64,000 bases of DNA from Saprospiraceae bacterium (GTDB lineage Bacteria; Bacteroidota; Bacteroidia; Chitinophagales; Saprospiraceae), in contig JAJTER010000001.1 of NCBI GenBank assembly GCA_021299835.1, positions 1 through 64,000 of the forward strand, in the 5' to 3' direction. Shown here piece after piece: positions 1 through 8,527 of this stretch; position 1 is the stretch's first letter, and the number at the start of each line of letters is the position of its first letter. The translations under genes and the position numbers were made by a program. Below the pieces are notes generated by a model, which was not told where the DNA came from, searched no databases, and saw only the letters and a program-made list of their open reading frames with translations.

Positions 1-1
1 C

Positions 2-1087
2 GTTATTGTGTCTTATGGTTTTATGGTATCAAAACTAGCTATTTTTGAGATAAAATCGACGCCGGTACTTTATATTGCCGCCTTTGTTATTCTTGATTTT
101 TATGGCTATTGCACACATCGTTTAGCACATTCCATCAATTTCTTCTGGAATAAACATGCTATTCATCATAGTAGTGAAGAATTTAATCTGGCTTGTGCAT
201 TAAGACAACCTGTAGCTCAATTTGTAAATTTATTCACTTTCATTCTTTTGCCGGCTGCTATTTTGGGAATTCCAGGACAAGTTGTCGCCATGGTAACTCC
301 TATCCATTTTTTCTTACAGTTTTGGTACCATACCGTTCACATAGGAAAATTGGGCTTTCTCGAAAAAATTATTGTCACTCCTTCTCATCATAGAGTCCAT
401 CATGCCATAAACCCTATTTATATTGATAAGAATCATGGTCAGATATTTATTATCTGGGATAAGTTATTTGGTACTTTTCAAGAAGAGTTAGACGAAGTTC
501 CGCCAGTGTATGGTATCACAAGACCTATGAAAACCTGGAATCCGATAAGGATTAACTTCAAACATCTTACCCTATTGATTCAGGATGCCATTCACACCAA
601 AAGCTGGAAAAATAAATGGCTCATTTGGTTTAAGCCTACAGGATGGAGACCAGAGGATGTGGTAGAAAAATATCCCGTTGAAAAAATAAAAGATCCTTAT
701 CAATTCGTTAAATATGAAACAAGCTCCTCGCCTCTTCTAATGGTTTGGTTATGGTTCCAGGTCATTATAACCTTAATATTTATGTATCATCTGTTTGCAA
801 ATCTGGCGGACATTGGTAAACCTCATATATTTATTTATGGGGGTTTTCTGATCCTTCAGATATTTGCATATTCAGAACTTATGGATGGTAGTAAACAAGC
901 TTTTGGGTGGGATGTATTAAAATTAATGGCTGGAATGCTCATCTTATTTTATTTCACAGGTTGGTTTGGTGCTTCCGGCATTTATGCTTCCCTCGTACTG
1001 GCATATTTGTTACTATCTGCTGGGGTAACGTATTATTTTAATTTTTTAGATAAGAACAGGCAGCTTGTAAAGGTTTCCGAGGCTTAA
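2..1087 (+). CDS. Sterol desaturase / fatty acid hydroxylase family membrane protein (5' partial)
   Basis: This is an integral-membrane di-iron oxygenase of the fatty acid hydroxylase (sterol desaturase) superfamily. Counting from the in-frame GTG at base 8, the histidine clusters are visible: HRLAH (37-41), HAIHH (50-54), HHRVHH (127-132) and NHG (142-144). The spacing resembles bacterial relatives of alkylglycerol monooxygenase. Several hydrophobic helices follow the catalytic part, and a C-terminal block of about 120 residues is mostly membrane segments. The frame is open to the left edge, so the real start lies before the window and the N-terminal helices are missing. Its stop shares the palindrome TTAA with the stop of the convergent folA. 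Substrate (sterol, ether lipid or fatty acid) cannot be told from sequence. Confidence 0.85.
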   Translation, partial: VIVSYGFMVSKLAIFEIKSTPVLYIAAFVILDFYGYCTHRLAHSINFFWNKHAIHHSSEEFNLACALRQPVAQFVNLFTFILLPAAILGIPGQVVAMVTPIHFFLQFWYHTVHIGKLGFLEKIIVTPSHHRVHHAINPIYIDKNHGQIFIIWDKLFGTFQEELDEVPPVYGITRPMKTWNPIRINFKHLTLLIQDAIHTKSWKNKWLIWFKPTGWRPEDVVEKYPVEKIKDPYQFVKYETSSSPLLMVWLWFQVIITLIFMYHLFANLADIGKPHIFIYGGFLILQIFAYSELMDGSKQAFGWDVLKLMAGMLILFYFTGWFGASGIYASLVLAYLLLSAGVTYYFNFLDKNRQLVKVSEA

Positions 1088-1581
1088 GCTATTCGGTCAT
1101 AAATGAGGAATTGACTTTGGAATTTATTTTTTTCATCAGGAAGATTGACCTTTTCAGAAATACATTGCCACTCTTTTTCATCCCAAATGGGGAAAAAGGT
1201 ATCCGCCTCAGGAATAGTTGTATTAACTTTAGTAATATACATTCGGTCCCAAAGGGAAGATGATTGTTTATATATCTGACCACCGCCGATGATAAATGCC
1301 TCTGTTTCACCTTGGCTTAGCGCCAGATCCAACGCTTCATTTATAGAATGGACGGTATGGAATTCGGAAGAAATCAAAAATGGATCAGAGGTAATTACAA
1401 TATTTCTCCTTTTTGGCAGAGCTTTCCCAATAGAATCAAATGTTTTACGTCCCATAATAACCGTATGCCCTATGGTTATATCCCTAAAATATTTCAAATC
1501 AATAGGAAGATACCACGGAATCATATCTTTTTCACCTATGGCGAGATTATCGGAAATGGCGACAATAGCTGAAATGCGCAT
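1084..1581 (-). CDS. folA: Dihydrofolate reductase
   Basis: Reduces dihydrofolate to tetrahydrofolate with NADPH in the cytoplasm, supplying one-carbon carriers for thymidylate and purine synthesis. At 165 residues it has normal family length. Visible hallmarks are the N-terminal strand ISAIVAIS, the substrate loop IPWYLPIDLKYF with catalytic acid Asp28, the NADPH-binding MGRKTFDSIG (43-52), and IIGGGQIY near 97-104. It is the last gene of the mreBCD-mrdA-capA-folA run, three bases after capA, so it is probably co-transcribed. Its stop overlaps the stop of the convergent upstream membrane enzyme by four bases. Confidence 0.96.
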   Translation of the reverse strand: MRISAIVAISDNLAIGEKDMIPWYLPIDLKYFRDITIGHTVIMGRKTFDSIGKALPKRRNIVITSDPFLISSEFHTVHSINEALDLALSQGETEAFIIGGGQIYKQSSSLWDRMYITKVNTTIPEADTFFPIWDEKEWQCISEKVNLPDEKNKFQSQFLIYDRIA

Positions 1582-1584
1582 CGT

Positions 1585-2757
1585 TTAATTTATTTTTTGA
1601 GTTTCCATTTTCATTATAGGCGGAAGAATCAAATTGGGAAAAACAGGTTTTTCGGGAATCCCATGTTTAGAAAGAATGGGTCTTATTATTTTTAAGTCCT
1701 GTTTTAATTTATCCTTAATATAAGCGGGAATAGGAAAAGGATCCCGTTGATTTAATTCACTGAATAATGTGGCGGGGAGCGTATAATATTTAACGGAGGT
1801 AGGCGCTCTATGAACATACCTGAAAACGGGAATATATTGGGTTCGTGTTATACAGGTGGATCCAAAGGGCAATTCTTTTTCAAGTTCGACTTCTACCATT
1901 GCACCAATATCTGTATAGGTTTTTATCTGCCCGGAAATAAAATTTCCCAACGAATAGGCAGCAACTGTTAGTTCCCCTTTTCTAATGGAATCAGTTTGGG
2001 TCGTTAGTTCAATAGATTGAACTACATGAGGATGAGAGCCTATGACTATTTTAGCTCCCCAAAGGAATAATTTTTTTGCCAATTGGCGTTGATAAGAGGT
2101 TTCAACCAGTTGGTATTCATTTCCCCAATGCACCATAACAATAATAGCATCTGGATTGGCAGATCTTGCCTTTTCCATATCTGCTGCCATTTGTTTTTCG
2201 TCTAATTCATTGACAATGACAGGTGCTTTAGTGGGAATGCCATTTGTCCCATATGTATAGTTCAGAAAGGCCAGTTTGAAATTTCCATGCTGAATAAGCA
2301 GAGGATAATTCAGGTATCGGTCCAAGCTGTCCAGAAAAGTGCCAGTCTGGTGAAAACCCAGGTTTCGAACGGTACGAATAGTATTTTCAACCCCTGTTCT
2401 TCCGGCATCATTAGAATGATTATTGGCGGTTACCAGCATATCGAACCCTGCATCTTTTAAGGCAACAGCGACGGCATCGGGACTACGAAATTGTGGATAA
2501 CCTGAGTAGGGAGGTTTACCTGGAAGGGTGAATTCTAAATTTCCAATGGCTAAGTCTGCCTGTTTTAGTATTGGAGCAACATATTTGAAGCAATGATGAT
2601 AGTCATAGGTACCATCAGGTAGCAAGGCAGCTTTAATCTGGGTACTATGCCCCATAATATCGCCAGCGAAAACAAGTTTTATTTTTTCTGTAAATACTTG
2701 ACAATGAACCTGTAAGTTTAAGGTGATGCCTAATAAAAGAAGAAAGGTATATTTCAT
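1585..2757 (-). CDS. CapA-family metallophosphoesterase-fold protein
   Basis: A member of the CapA (PGA_cap) family, first named for poly-gamma-glutamate capsule synthesis and built on a calcineurin-like metallophosphoesterase fold. An N-terminal signal peptide (about 1-19) suggests export to the periplasm. Metal-site motifs are present: AGDIMGH (31-37), IGNLE, TANNHSNDAG, MVHWGNEY and GSHPHVVQ. The 390-residue length is typical. No other capsule genes are nearby. Instead it sits between mrdA and folA and overlaps the mrdA stop in a TAATG junction, which suggests a role tied to wall growth. That is an inference; the substrate is unknown. Confidence 0.88.
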   Translation of the reverse strand: MKYTFLLLLGITLNLQVHCQVFTEKIKLVFAGDIMGHSTQIKAALLPDGTYDYHHCFKYVAPILKQADLAIGNLEFTLPGKPPYSGYPQFRSPDAVAVALKDAGFDMLVTANNHSNDAGRTGVENTIRTVRNLGFHQTGTFLDSLDRYLNYPLLIQHGNFKLAFLNYTYGTNGIPTKAPVIVNELDEKQMAADMEKARSANPDAIIVMVHWGNEYQLVETSYQRQLAKKLFLWGAKIVIGSHPHVVQSIELTTQTDSIRKGELTVAAYSLGNFISGQIKTYTDIGAMVEVELEKELPFGSTCITRTQYIPVFRYVHRAPTSVKYYTLPATLFSELNQRDPFPIPAYIKDKLKQDLKIIRPILSKHGIPEKPVFPNLILPPIMKMETQKIN

Positions 2758-4610
2758 TATGGCTTTACGTTTAGCAAATTAGCTTCCATCATTCTTTTCT
2801 CTAAATTTTTTCTATCGTCGCCTCTGATTTCTCCTTTTAAATATTTTTCAATGATTAAACTGGCGATAGGGGTAGCATAAGTTCCACCAAAACCAGCATT
2901 TTCAATATAAACGGAAAGGGAAATTTTAGGAGCTACTTTAGGGGCAAAGCAAAAGAAAATAGAGTGATCCTTTCCTGAAGGATTTTCTGCGGTTCCCGTT
3001 TTTCCGCAGATAGGAATATCGACAATAAAACCACTTTTTGCCGTTCCAGCCAAGAGTGCTTTTTCCATACCATCAATTACAGGTTCAAAATGCTGTGTTT
3101 TGATTCCAACATTTATCTTTGTTCTGTATTTCAAGGGTATTTGTTGATTATCATCTTTAAATCCTTTGACGATATGGGGGGTGAAATACCAGCCACGATT
3201 TGCTATCATAGCGGCAGCATTGGCCAGCTGAATGTTGGTTGTCAATAATTCACCCTGTCCGATACCTACGGAACGTATCCACACGGAGTTCCAGCGGGGA
3301 TTCTTAAACCAATCGGTATAAAAGCTAGAACTTGGATAGTTACCTGCTTTCTCCCCTGGGAAATCGATATCCAGTTTTTTTCCAAAGCCAAAACGTTCTA
3401 AATAGGTATTTAAGGTATCCAGGCCTCTTGAAGGATTATAAAAGCCGTATTTATCTACTAATTCTCTAAAAACGGTAACAAAATAGGCATTACATGAATT
3501 TTGAATACCTGCTGCCACCGTGCGGCAGGTAGCATGATTGTGGCATCCGGTTAATCGCATACTCCCGAAATAATAAGCACCATTGCATGATATGGTTCTG
3601 TCGGGTTGTAAGGTTTCTTTTTCCAGGGCTACCAAAGCAAGTAAAGGTTTGAAAAGAGACCCTGGAGGATATTGTGCACTGGTGGAACGGTCAAAGAGAG
3701 GTAAATCTTTATTTAACTGAAGCGACTGAAAAAATTTCCCTCTGTTAGGGTTTGTAATAGCCATGAGCGCCGGGTCATATCCGGGAGAGGTTACCAAGGC
3801 TAAAATTTCGCCTGTTTCAGGTTCAATAGCTACAATAGCGCCCCTTTTATTTACCATTAATGATTCAGCGTACTCTTGAAGATCAATATCTAAGGAAGAG
3901 ATTAAATCTTTACCGGAAACAGCTCTGGTATCCAATAATCCATCCTTAAAAATGCCTTCTTCCCGTCCCAAATTATCTTTTAGTACGTATCGGTAACCTT
4001 TTAATCCCCGCAACTCATCTTCGTAAACTTTTTCTAAACCCGATGCCCCGACATAATCACCAGCTACGTAAATACTTTCAGGATTTTCAACTTCATTTTC
4101 ATTAACCTCTCTGATATAGCCAAGAAAATGACCTGCGGAATGAGAAGAATATTCTCTTACATTTCTTATCGTGATATCAAACCCCGGGAAAAGATGTAAA
4201 TTTTCCTGAAAGGCAGCATAAATATTTGCCGGTATTTTACTGAGGAATAAAAAAGGTACATTCTTGGAGAATTGCCCGCTCTTCCAGTCTTTATCTAAGT
4301 TTTTTATAAACGTTTCTTTCGATATATTTAAAAGAGAACAAAATCTATTGGTATCCATTGCCGGATTAATTCTTTTTACCGTAGCCAGTAAGTCATACAT
4401 TGGATTGTTATATACGAGTAATTTTCGGTTTCGGTCATAAATCAGACCCCGGGAAGGATATTGTGTATAACGTTCTACCACCATTGAAGAGGCTCTGTTT
4501 CTGAAACCTTCGTCAATAACCTGAAGTTGCAGTGCTTTAGCAATCAGAATGATAGTTCCTATCAGGAAAATGATTAAAATGGTTGAAGATCTCTTTTTGT
4601 CTTTTTCCAT
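2757..4610 (-). CDS. mrdA: Penicillin-binding protein 2 (elongasome transpeptidase)
   Basis: Class B PBP that cross-links peptidoglycan during lateral wall growth. One N-terminal membrane helix (about 10-27) anchors it in the inner membrane. A dimerisation region follows, with YPSRGLIYDRN near 51-61. The transpeptidase domain shows all three active-site motifs: SLFK with Ser318, SCN at 372-374 and KTG at 537-539. The 617-residue length fits PBP2. It lies 16 bases after mreD in the mreBCD operon, the classical context. A rodA glycosyltransferase gene, often next in Bacteroidota, is not present; capA follows instead. Confidence 0.96.
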   Translation of the reverse strand: MEKDKKRSSTILIIFLIGTIILIAKALQLQVIDEGFRNRASSMVVERYTQYPSRGLIYDRNRKLLVYNNPMYDLLATVKRINPAMDTNRFCSLLNISKETFIKNLDKDWKSGQFSKNVPFLFLSKIPANIYAAFQENLHLFPGFDITIRNVREYSSHSAGHFLGYIREVNENEVENPESIYVAGDYVGASGLEKVYEDELRGLKGYRYVLKDNLGREEGIFKDGLLDTRAVSGKDLISSLDIDLQEYAESLMVNKRGAIVAIEPETGEILALVTSPGYDPALMAITNPNRGKFFQSLQLNKDLPLFDRSTSAQYPPGSLFKPLLALVALEKETLQPDRTISCNGAYYFGSMRLTGCHNHATCRTVAAGIQNSCNAYFVTVFRELVDKYGFYNPSRGLDTLNTYLERFGFGKKLDIDFPGEKAGNYPSSSFYTDWFKNPRWNSVWIRSVGIGQGELLTTNIQLANAAAMIANRGWYFTPHIVKGFKDDNQQIPLKYRTKINVGIKTQHFEPVIDGMEKALLAGTAKSGFIVDIPICGKTGTAENPSGKDHSIFFCFAPKVAPKISLSVYIENAGFGGTYATPIASLIIEKYLKGEIRGDDRKNLEKRMMEANLLNVKP

Positions 4611-4626
4611 AACCTGATAAATTTTA

Positions 4627-5148
4627 TTAATCTAGGGGGTTTAAAATAATCACGATTAAGAAAATGAAAAGGGTGGAAACGAACCAGCTGAGCAAGGTTT
4701 TTATCAAAATTGCCCCTAAAAATAATGGAGTAAAGACTTCCATGGAAAAATAAAAAAGAATGTGTACGAAAGAAAGGATACTTATAAATGAGGCAAACCA
4801 TGGCCATTTAAATCGTTGTAAGGTTGGACTATGTAACTTATCGTAACCGCCACGTGGTTCAAGTAACCTTAGTATAATGGGTCTTACAGCGATGGTGAAA
4901 ACAGATGCGCCGGCATGAAGCCCGGGAGATTGCATGCTTAGATCAACGATCAATCCAATGCCAAAAGCAAGAAGGAATTGTAATTCTCTGGGAGTACGAA
5001 AAGGAAGTAATAAATAAGCCAATGGGAATACTATTATATCAATGTAATAAGGACCTAAAGGGCCTATCCTTGCCTGACTGAACACAATGATTTGCAATAA
5101 CAAAAGTATTATAAAACGAGTTCCATTATTTAGCAGCGCAAGATTCAT
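4627..5148 (-). CDS. mreD: Rod shape-determining protein MreD
   Basis: Small polytopic inner-membrane protein of the elongasome. At 173 residues it is almost entirely hydrophobic, with about five predicted helices. Sequence identity in this family is low, so the assignment rests on size, hydropathy and position: it starts with a four-base ATGA overlap inside mreC and precedes the PBP2 gene. The segment FGIGLIVDLSMQSPGLHAG fits the conserved MreD core pattern of a helix ending in D followed by a small-residue turn. Confidence 0.9.
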   Translation of the reverse strand: MNLALLNNGTRFIILLLLQIIVFSQARIGPLGPYYIDIIVFPLAYLLLPFRTPRELQFLLAFGIGLIVDLSMQSPGLHAGASVFTIAVRPIILRLLEPRGGYDKLHSPTLQRFKWPWFASFISILSFVHILFYFSMEVFTPLFLGAILIKTLLSWFVSTLFIFLIVIILNPLD

Positions 5149-5987
5149 AGCGATTTCGTCTGAAGGTAAAGGGAGTCTAATGCCGGCGTTTCGTAATTAA
5201 TAACGACATAAGCAAATTTAATTTTTGTCATGTCCTGATAGAGTTTCACTTTTAATTCATAAGTGCTGGAACCGGGAGGAATTCTTTTACCCACAATTTT
5301 TCCTATATTGATGCCACTGGGAAATAAGTTGGAATAACCGCTGGTTTCGACTTTATCTCCTAGTTTGATAGGTACGTGTTTTGGGATATCATTGAGGGTC
5401 ATATAGCGAACATCTCCATTATTATTCCAAACTAAAGACCCAAAATAGCCTTTATCTTTAATGCGTGCACTAATTTTCGTTTGACTATTAAAAATAGACA
5501 TAACGGTAGTATAGTTGTCATTGACAGCTTTAGTGATGCCAATAACACCATTTTCACCAATTACCCCTTGATTTTCGGTTATTCCTGCTTTTCTGCCTTT
5601 GTTTAGAGAGAGGAAATTATTCCTAAGAGAAATGGAATTATTAACCACCCTGGCTGAGATAAGGTTAAATATCTGGTTTTGTGTAACCTTAAGATCTAAG
5701 TCTTCGGGCTTTGCCCCTTGCTTTTCTGCGAGGTTAAATAACTTAGATTTTAGTTTAGCATTTTCTTTAAGCAGAATATTGTTTTGTTCTTTTAAAGAAA
5801 AGTATCCGCGAATATTGCTCGATTGATTAGCAATATTCCCTGAAATAACATTTATGGTGTTATGGTAAATCTTTGCCTGAGAATCGTTAAAAGTAATAAT
5901 AAGATAGAAGCTAATCCCTTCTAACAACAAAAAAAGGATAAGATTTCCTAATTCGGAAAAAACCTTTGACCCTTGAAGCATAAGCAA
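5145..5987 (-). CDS. mreC: Rod shape-determining protein MreC
   Basis: Periplasmic bitopic elongasome protein that links MreB/MreD to PBP2. The 280-residue chain has one N-terminal membrane helix (about 13-33), a coiled-coil stretch (about 55-90, rich in K, E, L and N) and a C-terminal beta domain with conserved glycine turns such as NQGVIGENGVIG and GDKVETSGYSNLFPSGI. It starts 29 bases after mreB and overlaps mreD by ATGA, so translation is probably coupled. Confidence 0.94.
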   Translation of the reverse strand: MLMLQGSKVFSELGNLILFLLLEGISFYLIITFNDSQAKIYHNTINVISGNIANQSSNIRGYFSLKEQNNILLKENAKLKSKLFNLAEKQGAKPEDLDLKVTQNQIFNLISARVVNNSISLRNNFLSLNKGRKAGITENQGVIGENGVIGITKAVNDNYTTVMSIFNSQTKISARIKDKGYFGSLVWNNNGDVRYMTLNDIPKHVPIKLGDKVETSGYSNLFPSGINIGKIVGKRIPPGSSTYELKVKLYQDMTKIKFAYVVINYETPALDSLYLQTKSL

Positions 5988-6016
5988 TATTGAATACTAA
6001 CCGTATTCCGGTTTAT

Positions 6017-7048
6017 TTAAATACTTTTACGATCAATTAAAAAAGTATATCGATCTGTTTCTTTAAGGGCAATACCAGTACCACGAACAACGGCACGCAA
6101 AGGATCATCGGCCACTTGTACATGAAGTTTAGTTTTCATTGCCAGCCTTTTATCCAAACCACGAAGGAGCGCACCACCGCCTGTTAGATACAGACCTTTT
6201 TTATAAATATCAGAGGCTAGTTCCGGAGGTGTAGCCTCCAAAGCTTTAAGCACAGCATCTTCAATTTTTGAAATGGATTTATCCAATGCAGAGGCTATCT
6301 CGCGATAGGAAACTTTTATTTGGCGGGGAATCCCTGTCATTAAATCCCTTCCGTTTACCGCATAATCTTCAGGAGGATTATCAAGTTCGTGAAGGGCAGA
6401 ACCAGCATGAATTTTAACTTGTTCGGCCGTACGTTCACCAATCAGAATATTATGTTGCCTTTTCATATACTGAATAATATCACCCGTCAGCTCATCGCCT
6501 GCAATACGGATAGATTGGTCACAAACAATTCCTGACAAAGCAATAACAGCAATTTCAGTAGTACCACCACCAATATCAATAATCATGTTACCTGAGGGTT
6601 CTTCCACGTCGAGACCTATTCCCAAAGCGGCAGCCATAGGTTCATGGATAAGATAAGTTTCTTTGGAATCAACGTGATCAGCAGAATCAAAAACTGCTCT
6701 TTTTTCAACTTCCGTAATTCCCGAAGGGATACAAATAACCATTTTCAAATGGGAAAAAAAGCGTTTTCTTTGGCCAATCATATTGATCATACCCTCAATC
6801 ATACTTTCAGCAGCTTGAAAATCAGCGATTACACCATCCTTCAGGGGACGAATGGTTTTTATATCGTCATGCGTCTTTTCATGCATATTCATTGCCTTAG
6901 TGCCAACCGCAATGGTCAATCCAGTTTTTCGGTTAATGGCAACAATAGAAGGTTGATCAACAACGACTTCGCCGTTTTGAATAATTAACGTGTTGGCAGT
7001 TCCTAAATCTATGGCCAACTCTTGACGGAAAAAACTGAAGAAGTTCAT
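6017..7048 (-). CDS. mreB: Rod shape-determining actin homologue MreB
   Basis: Bacterial actin that forms membrane-associated filaments and positions wall synthesis. The N-terminus begins MNFFSFFRQELAIDLGTANT, containing phosphate-1 loop DLGTANT. Further actin-fold motifs are IDIGGGTTEIAVI (phosphate 2) and LTGGGALLRGLDKRL (adenosine loop). The 343-residue length is normal. It is the first gene of a six-gene minus-strand run and has a TAnnTTTG promoter box about 55 bases upstream. Confidence 0.97.
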   Translation of the reverse strand: MNFFSFFRQELAIDLGTANTLIIQNGEVVVDQPSIVAINRKTGLTIAVGTKAMNMHEKTHDDIKTIRPLKDGVIADFQAAESMIEGMINMIGQRKRFFSHLKMVICIPSGITEVEKRAVFDSADHVDSKETYLIHEPMAAALGIGLDVEEPSGNMIIDIGGGTTEIAVIALSGIVCDQSIRIAGDELTGDIIQYMKRQHNILIGERTAEQVKIHAGSALHELDNPPEDYAVNGRDLMTGIPRQIKVSYREIASALDKSISKIEDAVLKALEATPPELASDIYKKGLYLTGGGALLRGLDKRLAMKTKLHVQVADDPLRAVVRGTGIALKETDRYTFLIDRKSI

Positions 7049-7101
7049 CTTGTAAATTTATAGCAATAACCCATTTTCTAAGAAAAAAGTACAATGAATT
7101 G

Positions 7102-7109
7102 CAAAATTA
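7102..7109 (-). promoter_or_regulatory. Candidate -7 box (TAATTTTG) of the mreB operon
   Basis: The minus strand reads TAATTTTG, matching the Bacteroidota -7 consensus TAnnTTTG. It lies 54-61 bases before the mreB start. No clear -33 TTTG was found at the usual spacing. Confidence 0.4.
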
Positions 7110-7136
7110 ATAATAATTCCATCAAATTAAGATAAT

Positions 7137-8414
7137 TTAAGGCGTAACCCGCACTTCTGTGAAATTATCTTGAGAAAAATATTTATTTGCCATTTCTTGT
7201 ATTTGAAAAGGGGAAACAGAATTTATTTTTTCTATCTCAGTGGCGTAGTCTATTTTTTCTAATCCTTCCATCGCTCTTTCTCGTATAACCTCCATCGCCT
7301 GCAGTGTTCCATCCAGTGCATTTAATTCAGAACCAATTAAATAGCTCTTAACCATTTTCAAAAACGAGTTAGATACCGGCTTGTTTTTGAGAAGATTGAT
7401 TTCTTTAAATATTTCTTTTCTGGTAGGATTTAAGTAATCGGGAGATAATTCTGCATTGATCCATAGTGAACCCATATCGGGATAAGTATCGAGGTTAGAT
7501 TGAATATGATAAGTATAGCCAAGTTTCTCCCGAATATTTGTCATCAGGCGGGAGCCAAAAAATCCTCCAAGAATGGTATTCAGAACAAGTAGGGTTGGAT
7601 AATCATCGTGTTGTCTTACCCCCGTCAGGTATCCGATATGAAGAGACGATTGCAGCGTGCCTGGCAACTTTATCTCGCTTGTGCCAAAGGTAGGATTTAC
7701 TATGGGTATGATTGGAGAGGGCGGGCTTTTTTTGCCTTGAAAGAGCTGACCAACTGTTTTATTTAACATTTCTAAAAATGGTATAGGTACATTGCCAGAT
7801 AGAAAACACTGACAAGTTTCCGTGCTATACCAGTCAGAATGATGCTTTTGAAGATCTTCCTTAGTAAGATCTTCAAAAATCTCCTGATTGGAATTCCAGC
7901 CAAAGGGATGATTTTCACCCAGTAAAATTGCGGTAAAGGTTCTGTAACCAATTACGTCTGGTTTAGTTAATTCAACTTTCAGTCGGGCAACATTTCTTTG
8001 GACAAATGCGTGAATTTCCGATGTGGGGAACGTAGGATTTTCAAGAATATCAGCAATCACAGGGAGGGCTTCCATACCAAACCTGCTCAAGCCCAGCCAG
8101 GAAAAATGGGAATAATCCAATTGCACGGGTGACTCCCAGGAACTTCCAAGGGTGTCCATTTTTTCAGCAAAGGCTTTTCCGGAATATTGGGAGCTACCTT
8201 CTTTTAACATCGAGGCGGTGGCTCTGGCTGCCATTCGTTTGTGTTCGTGTTGCCTACCTACATTAAAGCAAATATCTAAGCGCATTGCCTCCGTTTCTGA
8301 GCCATGAAGAAGGGTAACGGGAAGGCCATTATCCAGAAATATTTTTTCACTATCGGGAAGTTTTACCCCTGAAATAGTACTTACACGAGGCGATCTCCTT
8401 CTATTTAAACTCAT
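7137..8414 (-). CDS. M16-family peptidase homologue, apparently catalytically inactive
   Basis: A 425-residue single-unit M16B (insulinase/processing-peptidase) protein. The usual two-lobed half-enzyme is recognisable from LDNGLPVTLLHG near the N-terminus, the SWLGLSRFGMEALPVIADIL segment and the C-terminal FGSRLMTNIREKLGYTY block, which carries the R/Y substrate-binding motif. The zinc-binding HxxEH motif expected near residue 64 is replaced: the aligned stretch reads ARATASML, so both histidines and the glutamate are lost. In Bacteroidota such inactive halves commonly pair with an active M16 subunit, but no partner lies next to it. It has its own TAACTTTG promoter box. There is no signal peptide, so it is probably cytoplasmic. 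Confidence 0.85.
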   Translation of the reverse strand: MSLNRRRSPRVSTISGVKLPDSEKIFLDNGLPVTLLHGSETEAMRLDICFNVGRQHEHKRMAARATASMLKEGSSQYSGKAFAEKMDTLGSSWESPVQLDYSHFSWLGLSRFGMEALPVIADILENPTFPTSEIHAFVQRNVARLKVELTKPDVIGYRTFTAILLGENHPFGWNSNQEIFEDLTKEDLQKHHSDWYSTETCQCFLSGNVPIPFLEMLNKTVGQLFQGKKSPPSPIIPIVNPTFGTSEIKLPGTLQSSLHIGYLTGVRQHDDYPTLLVLNTILGGFFGSRLMTNIREKLGYTYHIQSNLDTYPDMGSLWINAELSPDYLNPTRKEIFKEINLLKNKPVSNSFLKMVKSYLIGSELNALDGTLQAMEVIRERAMEGLEKIDYATEIEKINSVSPFQIQEMANKYFSQDNFTEVRVTP

Positions 8415-8433
8415 TCCCTAATTTTTATGGTGT

Positions 8434-8441
8434 CAAAGTTA
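8434..8441 (-). promoter_or_regulatory. Candidate -7 box (TAACTTTG) of the M16 homologue gene
   Basis: The minus strand reads TAACTTTG, a match to TAnnTTTG, 20-27 bases before the start codon of the M16 homologue. Confidence 0.4.
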
Positions 8442-8527
8442 ACAGGGTTTAGATAGATTATGACAGGACGCAGAAAAAAGTTATAATTACCATAAAATTT
8501 GGCTATTTTTACACCAAAGAAAATAAA

